Positions 1 to 11,800 of a stretch of 64,000 nt of DNA are shown here, piece by piece; positions within the stretch are counted from its first letter, which is position 1; every line of letters begins with the position of its first letter. This DNA is from Unio delphinus (Eukaryota > Mollusca > Bivalvia > Unionida > Unionidae). The stretch spans positions 5,006,501-5,070,500 of the forward strand of contig JAQISU010000123.1 of assembly GCA_029339505.1 (NCBI GenBank), written 5' to 3'. The translations under genes and the position numbers were made by a program. Below the pieces are notes generated by a model. It was not told the origin of the DNA, made no database searches, and was given only the letters and a program-made list of their open reading frames with translations.

Positions 1-180
1 ATAGCCATTACAGTAAAACCTGTGTTGAGAGACCACTACCATGAGAGACCACCTGTCTTGAGAGACCAGATTTATTGATTATATAGTATTATGACCTGTT
101 ATGAGAGACCGACCATCATGAGAGACCATTATGTTTTGGCAGAAGGGGTGGTCTTTCAAGACAGGTTCCACTGTAATACT
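1..180. repeat. Degenerate dispersed repeat with a 'gagagacc' motif
   Basis: The octamer gagagacc recurs at irregular spacing through the first 130 bases, followed by a segment reading 'cagaaggggtgg'. A related 'cagaaggggtggcc' segment occurs again near 45007, so this looks like a dispersed non-coding repeat and not a gene. The family is not identified. Confidence 0.4.
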
Positions 181-678
181 GCCATTCATAATATTGCCTC
201 AAATCATCAATTGGGATGTTTATGGAATTTTAGAGCAAGAGTTGTCTTCCCCTTTACATCCTGAAAATTGTGATGGCATCTTTTTAACATGTTATATATT
301 TTGTTAATATAATATGACGGTGTAATGTACAGTGTTAGATGAATCAATAAAACACTCATCAGAGATTTCACTTATCATCATCCGCATTACGTTTATGGGG
401 TCTCACATCATTCGTTCAAAAAAAAATGTTGTGTATTGTATTGGTTTCCATTTCAGGAACTTTTCCTTTATTGGAATATTTAAATCTCACAGTGTGGGAA
501 AGTGTGAACATAAAAGACTTTGGAACACACACCACCATCCTTTCATGAAGTAATTGTGCTCGCATAGAGAAAATCTGTTCCCTTTGGTCTGATGTAGTTT
601 GTGACCTCACTGAGAATTGGCACATATTAGGGGAGAAAGAAAGGCTCTTTTTCATTCTTGTCTTGATCCTAGAAGGGT
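181..678. other. No gene seen
   Basis: AT-rich sequence with only short chance open frames on both strands. No splice-bounded coding segment, RNA gene or clear repeat is visible. Confidence 0.4.
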
Positions 679-2134
679 ATGGGATCTTTTTCTGAGTCCC
701 TAAGGTCTTTTATCCCAAGCAGGTATGGGATTCTTCTCTTGATCTTTAGTGACTCAAATGAAAAAGACCCTTTCAATTATAAGGACCTAAAAACCATGAC
801 GATCATTTTAATGCAGTTATGCCGTGATAGTGTTAGATCCAGGGTGTCTCCCAAAAGAGGAATAACACCAGATGAACAGCACCTTCTCAAGGTCCTTAAC
901 CTAGTGAAGGAGACAAGCAGATGGTGCAGTGATCATGCTCCCTAGGTCTGAGTAGGGTTCCTCCATCAGATTAAAATGTCCTGACAAAGTACCAGTGATT
1001 TGTCCATCGAGCCCCTTAAGCAATGTGGGACATGGATCATTCTGATTACCCCACCACCACCACCAAATTTTCCCTCTTTTAGTCAATCCTGTTGTGATTG
1101 GTTATTTTGTGTTTATGTGGTAGATAATAGAAAAAGATGCATTCACATCTTTCTTGTATACTCATATGGGACATAGGAGCATCAGTTGCTAGGATGTGAT
1201 TCTTCTGTCCTATACATGGTCTCGTGCTTTGTATTTTTATGCATTGGCTTCTAAGCTGTTGAGATATGGCAAGGCGATGACCTGAATCTTGTGCTTTTGT
1301 TTGGTCAGATAAAAATGAGGAGAGCTAAGTTTCTCCCATTATTTTATTGTGATGAATGAGAAGTATTAACCACCTTCAGGTAGAGATAGTTAATCCAAAA
1401 GGAGGGACATTAAATGTTCCACGCAGTACTAAAAAGCCTGCTACCAGGGCATAGTCCCACCACTCGTTAAAAAGGGTTCTAGGAAGAAGTTACTCTTTTT
1501 GGAATGTCACCCATGCTTGGGAAAGACACTGTGTTTGTGAGACCTGTCTCCCCATGCTGAAATGTGGGCAGGACTTTGATGTTATTTTGGACTTGGTTAA
1601 CTCGATCAGGCTTGTGTAGGAGTTTTCAGAATCAGTTCCACCTCTTACCCATGTTTCTCCTACTCCATTCACCAGTCAGTTCAGGCATGGAGAAAGTGAT
1701 CTGGTATTTTGGCAAGGCAGTAAATGAGGTTTACCTTCTTCCCCTGATATGTGTCCCAAGCCATTGGATGTGGTGGACAGGAAAATCCTCTCCAGCTTGA
1801 AGAGACTCTTGGGGCCTGCATCAAAACTAGATCTGTTACCTCCTCACTCAATCTTGGTAAGGGAGCTTTCCCAGATGCTTTCTAACAGTCAGGTGTTGTT
1901 TGCTTGTCTCCTGACAACACATCAGTGGTAATATTCCACAGGTGACATGGAGGCTTACACGCTTCTTCTCCTTAAATGGAGGTTTGGAACCTCTTTCACT
2001 GGGCAGCCTCAAAATGGATTACCCTCAGAATTTACCATATTCTGGGCAAAAACAATTATTCTGGCAGTCGGGTCTAATGGTTATGGCAGAAATAATGGCC
2101 CAGTCTGATGCCAAATTAGACTCCTACCTTAAGG
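679..2134 (+). pseudogene. Decayed coding relic of unknown family
   Basis: Several consecutive stretches read like protein, but only when the frame is changed. An 88-codon open frame runs 679-945. A segment near 1215-1300 reads like a helical protein. A segment near 1500-1610 has Cys pairs of the CxxC type. Another frame is open 1749-1931, and another 1942-2199. Stops and frameshifts separate them, which suggests an old retrotransposon, transposon or processed gene relic. I do not recognise the family. The last frame ends in a good splice donor after 2134 whose phase fits the PORCN exon at 2673, so part of this stretch could instead be an upstream PORCN exon. Confidence 0.35.
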
Positions 2135-2672
2135 GTGAGTGTATCATTTGTATACCATGTTTTGAAAACACCAGCATTCTTCCTATCTGGCAAATTTAGC
2201 AAGGCGTTAGTGACATGTACTGATGTATTACTGTATTTATGAGGTTTCAAAATGTATTTTTTCAGTTTTATGATTTGTTGTGATTTATGATTACTTTTTA
2301 TACCATTATAACTACAGCAAATATTGTACATTTCAGACCACACCATATTTCATCTCTTATCCTTCTTTCATCTCTTATCCTTCTTTCATCTCTCATTTCA
2401 TTAATTTATCTTAACTTTTTCCATAATTTTTGCCTGTATGTTCATTAACTTTTTATGTTTATAATTGAGAGGAACCTTTAAATTGAAAAATTTCCAATTA
2501 TTTTCCAAGTGTCCATAGTTGTGGTCTACATGGCAACAAATATGTTTAAATTAAAGGACTATTAGTAAATTGTTACGCCTCTAATTTTATAATAGATTTT
2601 TATCATTTTGTTAATGGTGGTCCCAGAATACTTGGATAAAGCTTGCCTCTTGATATCACCTTTTTATTGCAG

Positions 2673-2860
2673 GTGCACAGATAATCCTGTCCATGAAGAT
2701 GATTGGCATTGCATTTGACCTTAGTAATGGCACAATGATCCGTTTTCCCAACCTGTTTGAGTACCTTGGCTATGCATTCTGTGTGGGGACAGTGATATTT
2801 GGCCCTTGGATCAGTTTCCATGAATACAAGAATATCCTTAATCAGCACAAAAGACCACTG
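2673..2860 (+). CDS. PORCN: PORCN exon: GAQIILSMK to KRPL
   Basis: The acceptor is tttttattgcag at 2661-2672 and the donor is CTG|gtaaat. The exon is entered with two bases completing a codon (expected Gly) and ends in phase 0. It encodes the conserved cytosolic and membrane segment containing AFDL and [10 protein letters not shown], which anchors the family assignment. Confidence 0.92.
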
Positions 2861-5800
2861 GTAAATACTTGTTAGTTCATTCATTCAATATTTTTCTATC
2901 ATGTTTAGTTTTATTGTATTAAAGCTCCAAACCTTTAGGATGGCTTAAATCTCTTAGTGCAAGTGGGACAATTTGAGATGCTTCCAGGGGGTAGAAAATA
3001 TATGAAATGATATGATGTCTAATCAACAACATGTTAATTAATATTATAGTTGGTACAGCCAGCACTGTTTATCACTCATTAACGGTAAACACTTCTTGAA
3101 AGCAAAATGTCAGAACATTGGCATTCTGAGGAGCAAATATGTATACTGACGTTTTTGAGGATCACACCACATAAATTCATCACAGCCCTGTGGTAATCAC
3201 ATTGTTTGACCATACACAGTTTCTGCAAGACAACTTTCCTGGGAAATATTTAATTTCAGCCAAGTTTGATATTGGTGAAATATTAGAAGATATTTTTTGG
3301 CATTCCACAACATCATAATCAGGAACTTTATGGCTCCCACCCCTGTTAATCAATTTCCCATATTCTTGACTTTGGTTTATACGGTATACTCTTAACGCTG
3401 TATTATCGCAGGCTCGTTATTATCGTGGCAAACTGGATTTTCCAATTAATCTTGGATATGTGATGTAGACAGTAAGGCCTAGTTTTAAAATTCTAGAAAG
3501 ACCTCTGATTACATAACTAAGAATACTTGCATTATGTACATTTATGTTGCTTCATGCTTTGTTTGAATAGCTCTTTGAATGTGTTTCATTATCATTGTTC
3601 CAGAAATCCTTTAGAAGAATTAATGCCCCAGATTGCCTAACCTCATAATATTTATTCATGCAGCACAAGTTTGCTTAGGAACATCTGAATATCTGAACTG
3701 GAATCTTTTTTTCAATCTCAACTACACATGTTTCTTAGTGTTGAAATGCCCTTTGTGTCTTTTAACCAATCATAAACAGTCCTGTCTTTTAACCTATCAT
3801 AAACAGTCCTGTCTTTTAACCTATCATAAACAGTCCTGTCTTTTAACCAATCATAAACAGTCCTGTCTTTTAACCTATCATAAACAGTCCTGTCTTTTAA
3901 CCTATCATAAACAGTCCTGTCTTTTAACCTATCATAAACAGTCCTGTCTTTTAACCTGTCATAAACAGTCCTGTCTTTTAACCTATCATAAACAGTCCTG
4001 TCTTTTAACCTATCATAAACAGTCCTGTCTTTTAACCAATCATAAACAGTCCTGTCTTTTAATCTATCATAAACAGTCCTGTCTTTTAACCTATCATAAA
4101 CAGTCCTGTCTTTTAACCAATCATAAACAGTCGTGTCTTTGGTTATGGTAGTCAAAAATATGCAAATGTCTAGACTTTTAACCAGTCAGCATTCAGTTAA
4201 CATTATACATTTATGCAGCTTTGGGATTTCAAGTAGGTGCATAGACATATTAGTGGGGAGCACACAAGTGTTATCGACTGCATAAGTAGCATTGGAACAG
4301 AGGAGTTATTTACAAGTGATTCATAGATGAAGCAATGATAGCTAAAGGGTTAGTGCCAGGCAGTCAGACTGTAGTGAGCAGGACCATTTGTGATGCATCT
4401 ATTACAGATGGCTCTAGTTTGAACTTACTTGACATGAAAACTTTTATAAATGACAAACTATTTTGATCTTGAATATTCTTTGGACATTCAAAGATCCTTC
4501 TTTTTCCTGATTTTGTATATCACTATTGTGCTTAGTGTATAGGTCCTTTTTATATTTTGACAGATGAAAATTTTAAACAACTACTAATATACACATGGAC
4601 TTGAAATTTTAATATACATGTACAAGGAATTTGTCAGTAGTATGAACATTAATTTGCCATTTCAGTTAAATAGTTATGTATACAGCTTTCCTTTGTTATT
4701 ATGCAGAATTTGGGGTACAGAACTGCCAGCGGCTTTATGTACTGTACCACATAATATTGAAAACTGGTATGTACAGAACCATGATATATTGGGAATAACA
4801 TCATATACTAAACCAGAGTGTAGTTGGAGTGATCAAAATCTGTCAAGTACTTATGTTGTCCAAAAGAAGTAAAGATATAATACTTAACTGTGTGTTAATT
4901 TCTTTAAACCCATACAACCACTCTGGTGGCCTAGTGGTTCGAGCATCCGCCACAGAAGTGGGAGGTCATGAGTTCGAACTGCAGCCGAGTGATACCAAAT
5001 ACTTACAAAAATGGTACTAACAGTTGCCTCGCTTGGTGCTCAGCATTAAGAAGTTAGTGTTAGGACTGGTTGGCCTGGTGTCAGGATAATGTGACTGGGT
5101 GGGACATCATGCTACATGTCTGTGGAATGATGCTGCATTGCTAGACATCACTATAAACTGCCTCACTGCAGACATCGTAACGATATGACTGAAAAAAGCT
5201 ATGTTAAAAATCCTAATCAAACAAACAAACAAATCTTTAAACCCATACGGTTATACATTAGTACAATTTTCTTCATGGGGTCCATAATGGTACCACATTA
5301 AAACTAGAATCAGCTTATAATGAGTGATAATAAAATACTAATAACAAAAAAATCAAAATAGAAAGAAATTTTCTTTATAGAAACCATTGCAATAAAGCAC
5401 TCCCTCACTGTTAGACCCTTTATTATAATAGTCTTTGTTATAAAGCGAATAAGGTCATAGAACCGATTTCATTAAGTGTTCTTAAATTCAGATGTATCAT
5501 GTACTCAGTTAAAAGGTAGCATGTGCCAATATAATAAAAATAAAAGGAATATTGTACTAGATTATAAAAATAAAAGGAATATTGTAGTAGATTATAAAAA
5601 TAAAAGGAATATTGTAGTAGATTATAAAAATAAAAGGAATATTGTAGTAGATTATAAAAATAAAAGGAAGATTGTAGTAGATTATAAAAATAAAAGGAAT
5701 ATTATAGTAGATTATAAAAATAAAAGGAATATTGTAGTAGATTATAAAAATAAAAGGAATATTGTACTAGATTATAAAAATAAAAGGAATATTGTAGTAG

Positions 5801-8800
5801 ATTAGAAAAATAAAAGGAATATTGTAGTAGATTATAAAAATAAAAGGAATATTGTACTAGATTATAAAAATAAAAGGAATATTGTACTAGATTATAAAAA
5901 TAAAAGGAATATTGTACTAGATTATAAAAATAAAAGGAATATTGTGCTAGATTATAAAAATAAAAGGAATATTGTACTAGATTGTGAAAATAAAAGGAAT
6001 ATATTCTAGATTATAAAAATAAAAGGAATATTGTACTAGATTATAAAAATAAAAGGAATATTGTACTAGATTATAAAAATAAAAGGAATATTATAGTAGA
6101 TTATAAAAATAAAAGGAATATTGTAGTAGATTATAAAAATAAAAGGAATATTGTAGTAGATTATAAAAATATAAGGAATATTGTAGTAGATTATAAAAAT
6201 AAAAGGAATATTGTACTAGATTATAAAAATAAAAGGAATATTGTACTAGATTATAAAAACAAAAGGAATATTGTAGTAGATTATAAAAATAAAAGGAATA
6301 TTGTACTAGATTATAAAAATAAAAGGAATATTGTACTTGATTATAAAAACAAAAGGAATATTGTAGTAGATTATAAAAATAAAAGGAATATTGTACTAGA
6401 TTATAAAAATAAAAGGAATATTGTAGTAGATTATAAAAATAAAAGGAATATTGTACTAGATTATAAAAATAAAAGGAATATTGTACTAGATTATAAAAAT
6501 AAAAGGAATATTGTACTTGATTATAAAAACAAAAGGAATATTGTAGTAGATTATAAAAATAAAAGGAATATTGTACTAGATTATAAAAATAAAAGGAATA
6601 TTGTACTAGATTATAAAAATAAAAGGAATATTGTACTAGATTATAAAAATAAAAGGAATATTGTGCTAGATTATAAAAATAAAAGGAATATTGTACTAGA
6701 TTGTGAAAATAAAAGGAATATATTCTAGATTATAAAAATAAAAGGAATATTGTACTAGATTATAAAAATAAAAGGAATATTGTACTAGATTATAAAAATA
6801 AAAGGAATATTGTAGTAGATTATAAAAATAAAAGGAATATTATAGTAGATTATAAAAATAAAAGGAATATTGTACTAGATTATAAAAATAAAAGGAATAT
6901 TGTAGTAGATTATAAAAATAAAAGGAATATTGTACTAGATTATAAAAATAAAAGGAATATTGTACTAGATTATAAAAATAAAAGGAATATTGTACTAGAT
7001 TATAAAAATAAAAGGAATATTGTACTAGATTATAAAAATAAAAGGAATATTGTGCTAGATTATAAAAATAAAAGGAATATTGTACTAGATTGTGAAAATA
7101 AAAGGAATATATTCTAGATTATAAAAATAAAAGGAATATTGTACTAGATTATAAAAATAAAAGGAATATTGTACTAGATTATAAAAATAAAAGGAATATT
7201 GTAGTAGATTATAAAAATAAAAGGAATATTATAGTAGATTATAAAAATAAAAGGAATATTGTAGTAGATTATAAAAATAAAAGGAATATTGTAGTAGATT
7301 ATAAAAATATAAGGAATATTGTACTAGATTATAAAAATAAAAGGAATATTGTAGTAGATTATAAAAATAAAAGGAATATTGTAGTAGATTATAAAAATAA
7401 AAGGAATATTCTAGTAGATTATAAAAAGAAAAGGAATATTATACTAGATTATAAAAATAAAAGGAATATTGTACTAGATTTTAAAAATAAAAGGAATATT
7501 GTAGTAGATTATAAAAAGAAAAGGAATATTGTAGTAGATTATAAAAATAAAAGGAATATTGTACTAGATTATAAAAACAAAAGGAATATTGTACTAGATT
7601 ATAAAAATAAAAGGAATATTGTACTAGATTATAAAAATAAAAGGAATATTGTAGTAGATTATAAAAATAAAAGGAATATTGTACTAGATTATAAAAATAA
7701 AAGGAATATTGTACTAGACTATAAAAACAAAAGGAATATTGTAGTAGATTATAAAAATAAAAGGAATATTGTACTAGATTATAAAAATAAAAGGAATATT
7801 GTACTTGATTATAAAAACAAAAGGAATATTGTAGTAGATTATAAAAATAAAAGGAATATTGTACTAGATTATAAAAATAAAAGGAATATTGTAGTAGATT
7901 ATAAAAATAAAAGGAATATTGTACTAGATTATAAAAATAAAAGGAATATTGTACTAGATTATAAAAATAAAAGGAATATTGTACTTGATTATAAAAACAA
8001 AAGGAATATTGTAGTAGATTATAAAAATAAAAGGAATATTGTACTAGATTATAAAAATAAAAGGAATATTGTAGTAGATTATAAAAATAAAAGGAATATT
8101 GTAGTAGATTATAAAAATAAAAGGAATATTGTACTAGATTATAAAAATAAAAGGAATATTGTACTAGATTATAAAAACAAAAGGAATATTGTAGTAGATT
8201 ATAAAAATAAAAGGAATATTGTACTAGATTATAAAAATAAAAGGAATATTGTACTTGATTATAAAAACAAAAGGAATATTGTAGTAGATTATAAAAATAA
8301 AAGGAATATTGTAATAGATTATAAAAATAAAAGGAATATTGTAGTAGATTATAAAAATAAAAGGAATATTGTACTAGATTATAAAAATAAAAGGAATATT
8401 GTAGTAGATTATAAAAATAAAAGGAATATTGTACTAGATTATAAAAATAAAAGGAATATTGTACTAGATTATAAAAATAAAAGGAATATTGTAGTAGATT
8501 ATAAAAATAAAAGGAATATTGTACTAGATTATAAAAATAAAAGGAATATTGTAGTAGATTATAAAAATAAAAGGAATATTGTAGTAGATTATAAAAATAA
8601 AAGGAATATTGTACTAGATTATAAAAATAAAAGGAATATTGTACTTGATTATAAAAACAAAAGGAATATTGTAGTAGATTATAAAAATAAAAGGAATATT
8701 GTACTAGATTATAATAATAAAAGGAATATTGTACTTGATTATAAAAACAAAAGGAATATTGTAGTAGATTATAAAAATAAAAGGAATATTGTAATAGATT

Positions 8801-11800
8801 ATAAAAATAAAAGGAATATTGTAGTAGATTATAAAAATAAAAGGAATATTGTACTAGATTATAAAAATAAAAGGAATATTGTAGTAGATTATAAAAATAA
8901 AAGGAATATTGTACTAGATTATAAAAATAAAAGGAATATTGTACTAGATTATAAAAATAAAAGGAATATTGTAGTAGATTATAAAAATAAAAGGAATATT
9001 GTACTAGATTATAAAAATAAAAGGAATATTGTACTAGATTATAAAAATAAAAGGGATATTGTAGTAGATTATAAAAATAAAAGGAATATTGTACTAGATT
9101 ATAAAAATAAAAGGAATACATGTATTGTACTAGATTATAAAAATAAAAGGAATATTGTAGTAGATTATAAAAATAAAAGGAATATTGTAGTAGATTATAA
9201 AAATAAAAGGAATATTGTACTAGATTATAAAAATAAAAGGAATATTGTACTAGATTATAAAAATAAAAGGAATATTGTAGTAGATTATAAAAATAAAAGG
9301 AATATTGTACTAGATTATTAAAATAAAAGGAATATTGTACTAGATTATAAAAATAAAAGGAATATTGTACTAGATTATAAAAATAAAAGGAATATTGTAC
9401 TAGATTATAAAAATAAAAGGAATATTGTACTAGATTATAAAAATAAAAGGAATATTGTACTAGATTATAAAAATAAAAGGAATATTGTACTAGATTATAA
9501 AAATAAAAGGAATATTGTAGTAGATTATAAAAATAAAAGGAATATTATAGTAGATTATAAAAATAAAAGGAATATTGTAGTAGATTATAAAAATAAAAGG
9601 AATATTGTAGTAGATTATAAAAATATAAGGAATATTGTACTAGATTATAAAAATAAAAGGAATATTGTAGTAGATTATAAAAATAAAAGGAATATTGTAG
9701 TAGATTATAAAAATAAAAGGAATATTCTAGTAGATTATAAAAAGAAAAGGAATATTATACTAGATTATAAAAATAAAAGGAATATTGTACTAGGTTTTAA
9801 AAATAAAAGGAATATTGTAGTAAATTATAAAAAGAAAAGGAATATTGTAGTAGATTATAAAAATAAAAGGAATATTGTACTAGATTATAAAAACAAAAGG
9901 AATATTGTACTAGATTATAAAAATAAAAGGAATATTGTACTAGATTATAAAAATAAAAGGAATATTGTACTAGATTATAAATATAAAAGGAATATTGTAC
10001 TAGATTATAAAAATAAAAGGAATATTGTACTTGATTATAAAAACAAAAGGAATATTGTAGTAGATTATAAAAATAAAAAGAATATTGTACTAGATTATAA
10101 AAATAAAAGGAATATTGTACTAGATTATAAAAATAAAAGGAATATTGTACTAGATTATAAAAATAAAAGGAATATTGTACTAGATTATAAAAATAAAAGG
10201 AATATTGTACTAGATTGTGAAAATAAAAGGAATATATTCTAGATTATAAAAATAAAAGGAATATTGTACTAGATTATAAAAATAAAAGGAATATTGTACT
10301 AGATTATAAAAATAAAAGGAATATTGTAGTAGATTATAAAAATAAAAGGAATATTATAGTAGATTATAAAAATAAAAGGAATATTGTACTAGATTATAAA
10401 AATAAAAGGAATATTGTAGTAGATTATAAAAATAAAAGGAATATTGTACTAGATTATAAAAATAAAAGGAATATTGTACTAGATTATAAAAATAAAAGGA
10501 ATATTGTACTAGATTATAAATTTAAAAGGAATATTGTACTAGATTATAAAAATAAAAGGAATATTGTGCTAGATTATAAAAATAAAAAGGAATATTGTAC
10601 TAGATTGTGAAAATAAAAGGAATATATTCTAGATTATAAAAATAAAAGGAATATTGTACTAGATTATAAAAATAAAAGGAATATTGTACTAGATTATAAA
10701 AATAAAAGGAATATTGTAGTAGATTATAAAAATAAAAGGAATATTATAGTAGATTATAAAAATAAAAGGAATATTGTAGTAGATTATAAAAATAAAAGGA
10801 ATATTGTAGTAGATTATAAAAATATAAGGAATATTGTACTAGATTATAAAAATAAAAGGAATATTGTAGTAGATTATAAAAATAAAAGGAATATTGTAGT
10901 AGATTATAAAAATAAAAGGAATATTCTAGTAGATTATGAAAAGAAAAGGAATATTATACTAGATTATAAAAATAAAAGGAATATTGTACTAGGTTTTAAA
11001 AATAAAAGGAATATTGTAGTAAATTATAAAAAGAAAAGGAATATTGTAGTAGATTATAAAAATAAAAGGAATATTGTACTAGATTATAAAAACAAAAGGA
11101 ATATTGTACTAGATTATAAAAATAAAAGGAATATTGTACTAGATTATAAAAATAAAAGGAATATTGTAGTAGATTATAAAAATAAAAGGAATATTGTAGT
11201 AGATTATAAAAATAAAAGGAATATTGTACTAGACTATAAAAACAAAAGGAATATTGTAGTAGATTATAAAAATAAAAGGAATATTGTACTAGATTATAAA
11301 AATAAAAGGAATATTGTACTTGATTATAAAAACAAAAGGAATATTGTAGTAGATTATAAAAATAAAAGGAATATTGTACTAGATTATAAAAATAAAAGGA
11401 ATATTGTAGTAGATTATAAAAATAAAAGGAATATTGTACTAGATTATAAAAATAAAAGGAATATTGTACTAGATTATAAAAATAAAAGGAATATTGTACT
11501 TGATTATAAAAACAAAAGGAATATTGTAGTAGATTATAAAAATAAAAGGAATATTGTACTAGATTATAAAAATAAAAGGAATATTGTAGTAGATTATAAA
11601 AATAAAAGGAATATTGTACTAGATTATAAAAATAAAAGGAATATTGTACTAGATTATAAAAATAAAAGGAATATTGTACTAGATTATAAAAACAAAAGGA
11701 ATATTGTAGTAGATTATAAAAATAAAAGGAATATTGTACTAGATTATAAAAATAAAAGGAATATTGTACTTGATTATAAAAACAAAAGGAATATTGTAGT

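Noticed and set aside
3633..4155. Overlapping 172- and 145-codon repeat frames on opposite strands
   Set aside because: Products of the 27-bp minisatellite; both strands stay open for the same reason.
4916..4995. Functional tRNA gene
   Set aside because: A- and B-box-like motifs exist, but the segment is the head of a multi-copy SINE with body, tail and target duplication.
7481..9121. 546-codon minus-strand open frame of Tyr/Phe/Asn-rich 10-residue repeats
   Set aside because: It lies wholly inside the 30-bp array. A period divisible by three and a unit lacking stops in that frame explain it. No start context, splice context or family supports translation.
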